A program made the translations under genes and the position numbers. A stretch of DNA of 64,000 nt, from NCBI RefSeq assembly GCF_004153165.1, contig NZ_SEMD01000001.1, forward strand, positions 1 to 64,000, read 5' to 3'. Below, in pieces: positions 23,143-31,417 of this stretch. Under the pieces are notes generated by a model. The model was given only the letters and a program-made list of their open reading frames with translations. It was not told the DNA's origin and made no database searches. Position 1 is the stretch's first letter. Each line of letters opens with the position of its first letter. Origin of the DNA: Sporolactobacillus sp. THM7-4. Its GTDB lineage: Bacteria > Bacillota > Bacilli > Bacillales > Sporolactobacillaceae.

Positions 23143-25053
23143 GTGAAGAAATGGTTCCGACATGTATCATCTGCCGCTCTTTCTCTGATTTTGATTTTTG
23201 CCTCGATTCCCGCTCTCGCCGCAAGCTCATCAAGTGATGACCAGCAGCTTAGTCCTGTCGACCAGGGAACAGGAAGCGACGTCCTTGAGAATGCGAGTTA
23301 TTTCGGCGATCTTCCGGATAACACGCCGATCACGGTTGATATTGTTCTCAAAGCACGTAAAACAAGTGATTTGTATCAAGTGATTGATCGCTCTGTTGAC
23401 CCGAAAAGCCCGACTTATCATCATTATCTGAGTGTCAGTGAATTCAGGAAGAATTTTGGTGCTTCAGAAAAAACGGTGCAGGACATCACCAGTTATCTCA
23501 GGCGCTATGGAATTGATTCCAAAGTATATCCAGATCACCTGGTGATTACAGCAAGCGGAACTGCAGGAGCATTCAATAAGGCTTTCAGTGTCAGCATTCA
23601 GAAAGCTAAATTCAAAGGTAAGACATTCCACGCGACCAGGAAGAACCCAATGGCGCCGAAATTTATCTCCACTAAAATTCTGGCGATTCTTGGCCTGAGC
23701 GACTACTCGGAATTCACGCCTCATTCCGTAAAACGGCCTGTAAAGATTGAGCCCGAGGCAGGGACAGGACCTCTGAACCTCGATCCCGCCGATCTGATCA
23801 AGCAGTATAACGTTGACCCCCTTTACAAACAGGGAGAGAGAGGACAGAAACAGACAATCGGCATCGTGACACTGGCCGATTTCAATCCTGAGGACGCTTA
23901 TGCTTTCTGGAAAAAGGAAGGTATTGACGTGAAAGACGGCCGGATCAGTGTCAAGCCTGTTGACGGTGGATCAGACTGGAACGGATACGAAGAAACAACG
24001 CTTGATGTGGAACAATCCGGAGCACTCGCTCCCGATGCCAACATCAATGTATATATCGGGCCTAATTCGGATACTGGTTTTGTTGATACGTTTGCAAGTG
24101 CGATTAATGAAAACCAGGCAGCTCAGATCTCCGTCAGCTGGGGCCTGAGCGAAACGATTCTGACTGCCGCGATTCAGGCTAAGGTTGAATCTCCTGCCTA
24201 TGCCGAGGTGTTTAATCTGCTCTTTGCCCAGGCAGCAGCGCAAGGGATCTCGATGTTTGCCGCAGCCGGAGACGCCGGAGCCTATGACGCTTCCCGAGAT
24301 CTCGGTACCTATAATCTGGCCGTTGATAACCCGGCCGACAGTCCATATATAACGGCCGCCGGCGGGACCACACTCCCATGGTCGGGAACCATGAAAAATG
24401 GGACGACCATCGAAAATAAAAAGGAACGGGCGTGGGGCTGGGACTACCTGTATCCCTATTTCGATTCCCGCGGACTGAATAATCCTGAAGGCTGGGCTGG
24501 TCACTATTTTGTCGGCGGAGGCGGAGGCTTCAGTACTTACTTCCCGACACCGCAATACCAGCGGAATGTTCCCGGCGTAAACCACTTCACAGCAGTCAGG
24601 ATGTGGCAGCCGAGTCCTGATTTTACTTCTGTCTCAAGGCTTTCCGAGCCTGAGACCGTTACCGGAACAGGCAGCGGCCGCAACCTGCCTGATGTTTCTC
24701 TTAATGCCGATCCATACACCGGCTATAAGGTGTATCTATCGGATCCGGGCAATCCAGGAAGTAATGCCGGCTGGGCAACTTACGGAGGGACAAGTTTTGT
24801 TTCACCACAGTTAAACGGACTGAATGCATTGATGAACAGTGGACAAAAGGAACGCATCGGGTTTTGGAACGATCAGATTTACCCATTTGCCGGGGAGAAA
24901 GATTCTCCTTTCCATCCGTTAAATGAATCCGGACCTGAAAACGATAATCTATATTTTACAGGCACGGAGGGCACGATCTACAATCAGAGCACCGGACTGG
25001 GCACGATTGATGTCGCGTCACTCGCTGATCATTTCAGCCATTCTGGAAAATAA
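23143..25053 (+). CDS. Secreted S53 serine-carboxyl peptidase (kumamolisin/sedolisin type)
   Basis: The 636-residue precursor has a signal peptide (KKWFRHVSSAALSLILIFAS...ALA), a pro-kumamolisin activation domain (about residues 45-190) and the S53 catalytic domain. The key residues are present: Glu284 and Asp288 in YEETTLDVE, oxyanion Asp377 in AAAGDAGAYD, and Ser551 in GGTSFVSPQ. A calcium-type site near the end reads TGLGTIDVAS. Enzymes of this family are secreted, self-processed and most active at acid pH. The gene starts with GTG after AGAAGGGAG, stands alone and ends before a strong terminator. It suggests protein use in acid surroundings; the substrate is not known. Confidence 0.95.
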   Translation: MKKWFRHVSSAALSLILIFASIPALAASSSSDDQQLSPVDQGTGSDVLENASYFGDLPDNTPITVDIVLKARKTSDLYQVIDRSVDPKSPTYHHYLSVSEFRKNFGASEKTVQDITSYLRRYGIDSKVYPDHLVITASGTAGAFNKAFSVSIQKAKFKGKTFHATRKNPMAPKFISTKILAILGLSDYSEFTPHSVKRPVKIEPEAGTGPLNLDPADLIKQYNVDPLYKQGERGQKQTIGIVTLADFNPEDAYAFWKKEGIDVKDGRISVKPVDGGSDWNGYEETTLDVEQSGALAPDANINVYIGPNSDTGFVDTFASAINENQAAQISVSWGLSETILTAAIQAKVESPAYAEVFNLLFAQAAAQGISMFAAAGDAGAYDASRDLGTYNLAVDNPADSPYITAAGGTTLPWSGTMKNGTTIENKKERAWGWDYLYPYFDSRGLNNPEGWAGHYFVGGGGGFSTYFPTPQYQRNVPGVNHFTAVRMWQPSPDFTSVSRLSEPETVTGTGSGRNLPDVSLNADPYTGYKVYLSDPGNPGSNAGWATYGGTSFVSPQLNGLNALMNSGQKERIGFWNDQIYPFAGEKDSPFHPLNESGPENDNLYFTGTEGTIYNQSTGLGTIDVASLADHFSHSGK

Positions 25054-25101
25054 GACTAAAAAGGTTTGTTTGTCCGCCGGTAACTGAGCGGGTGCACAGA
25101 T

Positions 25102-25150
25102 AAAAACGATAAATGGCCGGGCCTTTTGACCTGGTCATTTATCGTTTTTA
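25102..25150. terminator. Bidirectional terminator, S53 gene / asnB
   Basis: Long arms AAAAACGATAAATG (25102-25115) and CATTTATCGTTTTT (25136-25149) with further pairing inside. Terminal A and T runs allow use from both sides. Confidence 0.9.
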
Positions 25151-25177
25151 TGACGATACATTTGCCTTTTTCTCATA

Positions 25178-27028
25178 TTAAATTCCAACAATATCGACAT
25201 TATATGTTTTCAGCCACTCATTCATCTGGGCAAGATGCGCGATCAGCTGCGGACCGCTCATCAGCTGGCCGAACCAGGGCACTTTGAATGCCGCCCCTTC
25301 GCTATCGATAATAGCCTGCACTTTCTCCCTGTTAACAATCTCGAGAAGCGGTGAACCGGGTGAATCAATCACTTTTTGCAGCCAGGATGATACGGCTTCA
25401 GTATATTCAGGATGATACGTTTTGGGATAAGGGCTTTTCTTCCGGTACAATACGTCGTCAGGAAGCAGGCCCTTAAGAGCAGCTCTCAGAATACCTTTTT
25501 CGCGCCCGCCCAGCATTTTCATGTCCCATGGCACATTCCACATGTACTGGACGAGGCGGTGATCGGCGAACGGAACGCGTACTTCAAGACTTGCGCCCAT
25601 ACTCATCCGGTCTTTCCGATCGAGAAGCGCCGTCATAAACCAGTTCATGTTTAAATAAAACAGTTCGCGCCGTCTGGCGTCGACAGGCGATTCGCCGTCA
25701 AGCGCCGGGGTTTCGGCGATCGTTTCATTGAAACGGCTTATTGCATAATCCTTCAAATTTAATAATTTTCCCCACTTGTCATTTAACAACGCCTGGCGTT
25801 CGTCCGTTGAACGCATCCACGGAAACCCTTCTTTAGCCGATGTCTCCGGACTGTGAAACCACGGATAGCCGCCAAATATTTCATCGGCACATTCCCCCGA
25901 CAATGCTACCGTAAAGTCTTTCCTGATGCCCTCGCAAAACCATAACAGTGAGGAATCAACATCCGCGTAACCCGGCATATCGCGGACGACAATCGCTTTT
26001 TTCAGATACTCGACCAGCTGATCATTATTAATCACAAGATTGTGATGAACGGTGCCCAAATACTCAGACACTTTTTTAACATACGGTGCATCGCTGTTTG
26101 GCTGAAATTTACTCGTATGAAAATAGTGATCATTTCCCCTGTAATCGATCGAGTACGTGTGAAGCACCGGACGCTGTTCCTTTTTAAAATAGTTTGCCGC
26201 AATCGCCGAAATCCCGCTGGAATCAAGACCGCCGGAAAGGAGCGTCGTAACCGGCACGTCCGCATACAGCTGACGTTCCACAGCATCTTTCAGGAGAAAA
26301 CGGATAACAGAGATCGTCTCTTCAAGGCTGTCCTTGTGTTCTTCACTTTGAACATTCCAATACCGCCAGATTTTAAGGCCGTCTTTTGAATAGGTCAGCG
26401 CATGTGCCGGCCGCAAATCGTTGATTCCGACATACACGCCATGGCCGGGTGTTTTGGACGGACCGAGACCGAATACTTCAGAAAGCCCTTCACGGTCAAT
26501 CTTTGCGGTGATATCCGGATGGGCGAGAATCGCCTTCAGCTCCGATCCGAACAGCAGCTGACCATCTTTCTCGCTATAGAAAAAGGGTTTCACTCCGAGA
26601 CGGTCGCGAGCCGCAAACAACTTCTTCTTTTGGCAATCCCAGACCGCAAAGGCAAAAATGCCGTTAAAGTGATCGAGACAGGCTTCGCCCCATTCAATGT
26701 AAGCAGTCAGTAACACCTCGGTATCGGAGTGTCCTTTAAAAGAATAACCGGACTGAAGCAAGTCTTTACGAATTTCTTCTGTGTTGTAGAGTTCACCATT
26801 GTACACGAGTACAAACTCGCGTCCGCTCACGACCTTCCGCATCGGCTGGCGTCCGCCCTCGGGGTCGACGACAACAAGCCGTGCATGACCAAACGCGGCA
26901 TTCGGCGACACCCATGTATTCAGATCGTCCGGACCGCGATGGTCCATAGTCCGTGCCATTTTATCAATCGTTTTCGTTTCCCCTCTAAGGTCCTTTCGCC
27001 AATCAATCCACCCTGTGATTCCGCACAT
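25178..27028 (-). CDS. asnB: Asparagine synthetase, glutamine-hydrolysing (AsnO/AsnB)
   Basis: The enzyme makes asparagine from aspartate, ATP and glutamine. From ATG 27028 it has 616 residues, near B. subtilis AsnO. The initiator Met is followed by Cys2 (CGITGWIDW), which becomes the N-terminal nucleophile of the glutaminase domain; this decides the start, since the 11 codons before it would bury the Cys. The synthetase domain has the PP-loop LLSGGLDSSGISA. The ribosome binding site GAGAGG is well placed. In B. subtilis AsnO is linked to sporulation. The gene stands alone and converges with the S53 protease gene. Confidence 0.95.
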   Translation of the reverse strand: MCGITGWIDWRKDLRGETKTIDKMARTMDHRGPDDLNTWVSPNAAFGHARLVVVDPEGGRQPMRKVVSGREFVLVYNGELYNTEEIRKDLLQSGYSFKGHSDTEVLLTAYIEWGEACLDHFNGIFAFAVWDCQKKKLFAARDRLGVKPFFYSEKDGQLLFGSELKAILAHPDITAKIDREGLSEVFGLGPSKTPGHGVYVGINDLRPAHALTYSKDGLKIWRYWNVQSEEHKDSLEETISVIRFLLKDAVERQLYADVPVTTLLSGGLDSSGISAIAANYFKKEQRPVLHTYSIDYRGNDHYFHTSKFQPNSDAPYVKKVSEYLGTVHHNLVINNDQLVEYLKKAIVVRDMPGYADVDSSLLWFCEGIRKDFTVALSGECADEIFGGYPWFHSPETSAKEGFPWMRSTDERQALLNDKWGKLLNLKDYAISRFNETIAETPALDGESPVDARRRELFYLNMNWFMTALLDRKDRMSMGASLEVRVPFADHRLVQYMWNVPWDMKMLGGREKGILRAALKGLLPDDVLYRKKSPYPKTYHPEYTEAVSSWLQKVIDSPGSPLLEIVNREKVQAIIDSEGAAFKVPWFGQLMSGPQLIAHLAQMNEWLKTYNVDIVGI

Positions 27029-27282
27029 ACGGGTCATCCTCTCATTTTGTAAATTCCGCAACGGCTACTTTTCATCCTATGCAAAATAAGCAGTCCCGTG
27101 AGGAAAACGCCTGTTTACTGAATGAGCAATCAAAAAACCTTCTATTAAGAACCATAATCTGTTTTTCTAATAAAAAATGAGATTTTGACAGAAAAATATA
27201 TTTATGTCTACGGACCGAAAAACTGTTTATTTTATGAACCTTATAGGTAAGCTGTTTAATTCTGCACAGAAGGGCTGCTCAT

Positions 27283-27879
27283 ATGAAAAAACTTTTCACC
27301 CTGCTGTGTTCCTCTCTGGCGCTTATCGGATTTTCTTATGTTTTGCTCTTTATCATCTCCAGCATCTACAGCCCGAAAGCAGATCATGTTCCTCTGCTCA
27401 ACGATGATCGGGTCATCAGCCCGGAAATCGAACACTACCGGCCTCTGTTTCAAAAATATGCACGGGACTATAACATGGAACAATATACCGATTTATTGAT
27501 GGCTATGGCCATGCAGGAATCGAAAGGAAAGACGCCCGATATTATGCAGGCGTCAGAGAGCATCGGGCTGCCCAAAGATACGATTAACAATCCGAAAACA
27601 AGCATCAGAGCCGGAACCCGGTATTTCAAAAAAGCAATTGAAAAATCTGAAGGCGATGTCCATCTGGCCGTGCAGAGTTATAACTTCGGAACCGGGTTTA
27701 TTGACTATGTCAACCGGCACGGCGGCCATTTCAATCATACACTGGCCCGGGCGTTTTCCAGGCGAAAGGCCAGAGAACTCGGTTGGGATAGCTATGGAGA
27801 TCCGAAGTATGTGGATCATGTAATGCGTTATTATGATAATGAAAAGCAGAAGCGGGCGCTGGCGAAAATTAAAAATTAA
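27283..27879 (+). CDS. Lysozyme-like membrane-anchored protein
   Basis: The 198-residue product has an N-terminal hydrophobic segment (residues 6-29) that is a signal anchor or signal peptide. The remainder fits the bacterial lysozyme-like family (as in CwlT N-terminal domain): LLMAMAMQESKGKTPDIMQA with the catalytic-type Glu, NNPKTSIRAGTRYF and LAVQSYNFGTGFIDYV. It would cut peptidoglycan glycan strands at the cell surface. It is a single gene followed by a strong terminator. Activity is inferred from family features. Confidence 0.85.
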   Translation: MKKLFTLLCSSLALIGFSYVLLFIISSIYSPKADHVPLLNDDRVISPEIEHYRPLFQKYARDYNMEQYTDLLMAMAMQESKGKTPDIMQASESIGLPKDTINNPKTSIRAGTRYFKKAIEKSEGDVHLAVQSYNFGTGFIDYVNRHGGHFNHTLARAFSRRKARELGWDSYGDPKYVDHVMRYYDNEKQKRALAKIKN

Positions 27880-27886
27880 TCATGTG

Positions 27887-27931
27887 AAAACAGCGGGTGG
27901 ACGGCTTATTTACCGACCACCCGCTGTTTTT
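27887..27931. terminator. Terminator between lysozyme-like gene and gabD
   Basis: Perfect arms AAAACAGCGGGTGG (27887-27900) and CCACCCGCTGTTTT (27917-27930), with T-runs on both strands. Confidence 0.92.
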
Positions 27932-27958
27932 AAGAATGAGTCACGTAGCGAATGTCAA

Positions 27959-29395
27959 TCAGATTCTGAGTGAAATATATTTCGTCTCAAGGTATTCTTC
28001 GATTCCTTCAGATCCGCCTTCACGGCCGAGTCCGCTTTGCTTGACACCACCGAATGGAGCCTGTGCGGTAGATGGCAGGCCGTCATTCCATCCGACAATT
28101 CCATACTCCAGTGCTTCCGTCAGGAGGGTCCCGCGACGGACGTCATTTGTAAAGATATAGGCAGCAAGACCATATGGTGTATGATTTGCAAGCCTGATCG
28201 CTTCGTCAATCGTCTCGAATTTTTGAATCGGGGCTACCGGGCCGAATGTTTCTGTATGCATGATGTCCATTTCCTGTGTCGCATCTTTGAGTACCGTCGG
28301 CTGATAGAAAAAGGCACCATGTTCCGTGCTGCCGTGGCCGCCGGTTAAAAGAGCCGCCCCTTTTTCGATCGCATCCTTAACTTGTCCCTCTACTTTTTCA
28401 TACGCCCTGCCATCGATCAGCGGGCCGAAATTCACACCTTCATCCAGGCCGTTTCCAACCTTTAAAGTTGTCCTGACCGTATCTACAAATTTCTCAATAA
28501 ACGTATCATAAACACCAGACTGGACGAAAATCCGGTTAGCGCAGACACAGGTCTGGCCGCTGTTGCGGAACTTACTGGCAACGGCCTGGCTGACCGCCAC
28601 GTCAAGATCCGCATCGTCGCAGACAATCACGGGGGCATGGCCGCCGAGCTCCATCGAAACTTTTTTTATCTGATCCGCAGACGCTTTAAGGAGATACCGG
28701 CCAACTTCCGTCGACCCCGTAAATGTAACCTTGCGTACTTCCTGATGGGTCATAAAAGCATCCGTAATCGGTCCATGTGCGCCGCAGATCACATTGATAA
28801 CGCCTTTGGGAATTCCTGCCTGATCACAATATTCGGCAATTTTCAATGCCGTCAGCGGCGTCTGACGGGGTGGCCTGACAATAAATGTACAGCCTGCCGC
28901 AAGCGCCGGCCCCATTTTTCTCGTAATCATTGCTGCCGGGAAGTTCCACGGTGTAATCGCAGCCACAACGCCAACCGGCTGTTTGATGACCTTGATCCGG
29001 TGATTGGGTGCGGTACCCGGCACAGTCCGTCCGTACACACGCTTCCCTTCCTCGGCAAACCATTTGAGAAATGACGCGGCGTATACCGTTTCTCCTCTTG
29101 ATTCCTGAAGCGGTTTGCCGTTTTCCATCGTCATCAGACGGGCCAGTTCCTCTTTATGTTCGATCATCAGATCATAGACTTTCATCAGCAAGTCGCTCCG
29201 GTCGCCTGCCGTCAATCCGGACCATTTCTTAAAAGCTTTGCTCGCTGCCTGAATGGCCTGCTCTGCCTCGTCCTTTCCCGCAGATGGAACTGTTCCGATG
29301 ACTTCTCCTGTCGCCGGATTTGTAACTTCGATCTTAGGTAATTCTTTTCCTGTCCATTCACCATCAATATAATTTAACAGATCGAAATCAGACAT
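27959..29395 (-). CDS. gabD: Succinate-semialdehyde dehydrogenase (aldehyde dehydrogenase family)
   Basis: The 478-residue cytoplasmic enzyme oxidises succinate semialdehyde to succinate. The catalytic Cys283 sits in NSGQTCVCANR, a pattern typical of the GabD group, and the general base Glu249 is in SMELGGHAPV. In the cofactor site, the usual KPAExTP reads RPPRQTP: Lys and Glu are both replaced by Arg. Loss of the Glu and gain of Arg fits NADP preference, but the Lys-to-Arg change is unusual. It is a single gene; no gabT lies near. A weak cre-like sequence is about 90 bases upstream. The ribosome binding site GAGGAGGAG is strong. Confidence 0.88.
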   Translation of the reverse strand: MSDFDLLNYIDGEWTGKELPKIEVTNPATGEVIGTVPSAGKDEAEQAIQAASKAFKKWSGLTAGDRSDLLMKVYDLMIEHKEELARLMTMENGKPLQESRGETVYAASFLKWFAEEGKRVYGRTVPGTAPNHRIKVIKQPVGVVAAITPWNFPAAMITRKMGPALAAGCTFIVRPPRQTPLTALKIAEYCDQAGIPKGVINVICGAHGPITDAFMTHQEVRKVTFTGSTEVGRYLLKASADQIKKVSMELGGHAPVIVCDDADLDVAVSQAVASKFRNSGQTCVCANRIFVQSGVYDTFIEKFVDTVRTTLKVGNGLDEGVNFGPLIDGRAYEKVEGQVKDAIEKGAALLTGGHGSTEHGAFFYQPTVLKDATQEMDIMHTETFGPVAPIQKFETIDEAIRLANHTPYGLAAYIFTNDVRRGTLLTEALEYGIVGWNDGLPSTAQAPFGGVKQSGLGREGGSEGIEEYLETKYISLRI

Positions 29396-29481
29396 TTAAG
29401 ACGCTCCTCCTCAGTCACTTGCATTCTTAGAAACTTCATCTCTTTCATTATGAGATACTTTCTTCTATTCAGCAATGAATT

Positions 29482-29495
29482 TGCAAACGCTTTTT
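29482..29495. promoter_or_regulatory. Weak cre-like site upstream of gabD
   Basis: TGCAAACGCTTTTT keeps the central AACGCTT of a catabolite-responsive element but lacks the final conserved positions. Confidence 0.35.
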
Positions 29496-29611
29496 TGGCT
29501 TAACAGTTATGTATTCTCACCTTTACAGAGCAGACTTTCAGCGAACCAGTATCTTTTTTTTAAGTTTCAGGCTCTTGTAAACTTATTCGCTCTATGTAAA
29601 AATACGTTTCT

Positions 29612-30457
29612 TTATTTGTCTTTCCTGAACAGGCCGAAAACATCAGTTGTTTCGACCACATTGGTAAACGCCTGAGGATCCGTTATTCTGATTACCCGTT
29701 TTAGCGCGTACAGTTCATAACGCGTGATCACGATCATCAGCAATTCCTTGTCCTGATTCGTGAACCCTCCTTTTGCCGGAATTCGGGTAATCCCCCGTTC
29801 GAGACTCTTGTAAATTGCCTGCTGAACGGCTTGTCCTTTATTCGTAACAATCCATGCTGTCAACTTGACATATCTTGTATGAATCGCATCGATAACCCGT
29901 GTACTGACGTATAGCTGCAGGAGCGTATAGAGTGCACGGCGCCACCCGAATAGAAAACCGGCGGATAAAATGATGAATGCGTTGAGCGAAAACATGTAAA
30001 CACCGATCGGCCGATCCTTCGCGCGCGATAAAATCATGGCGATAATATCCATACCACCCGTGGAAGCTCCGAATTTCAGCGTCAGCCCGACACCGGTCGC
30101 CTGTACCACTCCTCCGAACACCGCATCCAGCAAAATATCATTGGTTAGCGGTTTAAGAGGAATGACACTCATAAAAAGAGTCGTCAGGACTACGCTCGTC
30201 AAACTATACAGGGTGAACCGGTGCCCGACTTTAAGCCAACCGATACAGGCAACCGGAATATTAAGGAGCAAAAGCAGCAATCCCGTGCTGACATGGACGT
30301 TTGCCGGTTCGAGCAAAGCTGAAATCAGCTGAGCCATACCCGTCACACCGCCTGCCAGAACCCTGGCAGGTATCAGAAATAAATTCAACGAGAGTGCATT
30401 GAGAAATGCTCCGATCACGACCATCGTGAGTACTTTACCTTCCTGATAGACGGACAT
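29612..30457 (-). CDS. YitT-family membrane protein (DUF2179 C-terminal domain)
   Basis: The 281-residue protein has five likely transmembrane helices in its first 180 residues, starting VLTMVVIGAFLNALSLNLFL with a typical PARVLAGGVTGMAQL loop. A cytoplasmic DUF2179 domain follows (KGGFTNQDKELLMIVITRYE). This is the standard YitT family layout; Bacillales carry several paralogues and their function is unknown. The gene stands alone, with ribosome binding site GGAGGG. Confidence 0.9.
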   Translation of the reverse strand: MSVYQEGKVLTMVVIGAFLNALSLNLFLIPARVLAGGVTGMAQLISALLEPANVHVSTGLLLLLLNIPVACIGWLKVGHRFTLYSLTSVVLTTLFMSVIPLKPLTNDILLDAVFGGVVQATGVGLTLKFGASTGGMDIIAMILSRAKDRPIGVYMFSLNAFIILSAGFLFGWRRALYTLLQLYVSTRVIDAIHTRYVKLTAWIVTNKGQAVQQAIYKSLERGITRIPAKGGFTNQDKELLMIVITRYELYALKRVIRITDPQAFTNVVETTDVFGLFRKDK

Positions 30458-30705
30458 AAGAGGCCCTCCTTTTCATTCGTGCTCACACGAATGCGCGAAC
30501 TTCCACTTATTAGAATGCCTTCATCAATCGGCATTAATCCGTGAACTCAAATGACGTCCTTCAACCATACATTTAAAAATTACCATATTATGTGTCGGAG
30601 CAAAAGGAATCCGTTCATCGACCGGGTAAGAATAATCATGTAAAACTGGTACATATTAAGTATCATTGACAATTTTTCAGAGCGAAAAGTTTGGAGGAAA
30701 AAACG

Positions 30706-31284
30706 ATGAAACATAATTTTTGGTTTACAGCATCCATTATGTCCGTATTTTTACTCTTCCCTGCCATTTATGCATCTGCAGCCGAAAATCCCGGGCAGCC
30801 CATTTCAAAGAAACATGAGCAGAAAATGAATCTTTGTACCGGGAGACAGCAATGGCTGAATCAAGTGATTGACGAATACGCAACTCCTCCTTTAAAGGAT
30901 CAGTTAAAAAAAGAGTTAGCCACTCATGAAAAACTGAAGAATGAGTGGAGAAAGACTGCAGAATACAAGGAGCAAAAGAAAAAGTGGATCGCCCGGCGAA
31001 AATTTTTTTATAAAGCTCATAAACAAGAAATCGACAGTATTCTTCAGCAGGTTCAGATGGGCACTTTGACAAAAGAACAGGCACACGAACAATTGATCGC
31101 TTTGTTTGGAAAATATGACAGTCAGGGGGACAAGTCCGTCATATTCAGGGAATTAAAGCAGGCTGTTGAAAAGAAGGATAAAGAAGCCATTGATCAGGCT
31201 TTAAAAAAGCTGGATCAGCGGTTAAAGACATCAAATCTGCGCTTAATACAGAAGATCCCTACTCATCAAAAAAATGAAAATTAA
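30706..31284 (+). CDS. Secreted helical protein, unknown function
   Basis: From ATG 30706 (after GGAGG) the product has 192 residues. A clear signal peptide (KHNFWFTASIMSVFLLFP, cut near ASA-AEN) precedes a highly charged, Lys/Glu/Gln-rich, helix-forming body (about residues 50-185). No lipobox, and a single Cys. The overall look recalls small Spy-like secreted helical proteins, but I see no firm family match. It stands alone between the YitT-type gene and a wall hydrolase gene. The in-frame TTG at 30691 overlaps the ribosome binding site and is not the start. Confidence 0.75.
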   Translation: MKHNFWFTASIMSVFLLFPAIYASAAENPGQPISKKHEQKMNLCTGRQQWLNQVIDEYATPPLKDQLKKELATHEKLKNEWRKTAEYKEQKKKWIARRKFFYKAHKQEIDSILQQVQMGTLTKEQAHEQLIALFGKYDSQGDKSVIFRELKQAVEKKDKEAIDQALKKLDQRLKTSNLRLIQKIPTHQKNEN

Positions 31285-31318
31285 AAAAGAATCCTGCCAG
31301 AAACCTGTTTCAAGATAA

Positions 31319-31346
31319 GAAAAATGCCCGGTTTCAGGCACCGGGC
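31319..31346 (-). terminator. Terminator of the NlpC/P60-LysM gene
   Basis: GCCCGG (31326-31331) and CCGGGC (31341-31346) pair; on the minus strand ATTTTTC follows. Confidence 0.75.
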
Positions 31347-31352
31347 ACGGAG

Positions 31353-31393
31353 CCTGAAAGAAAAGCGGGTCCGTTTTTCTTTCAGGTTTTTTT
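31353..31393 (+). terminator. Terminator of the secreted helical protein gene
   Basis: Arms CCTGAAAGAAAA (31353-31364) and TTTTCTTTCAGG (31375-31386) are perfect, followed by seven T residues. Confidence 0.9.
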
Positions 31394-31417
31394 ATATGGA
31401 ATAGTTTTGAGACGAAC

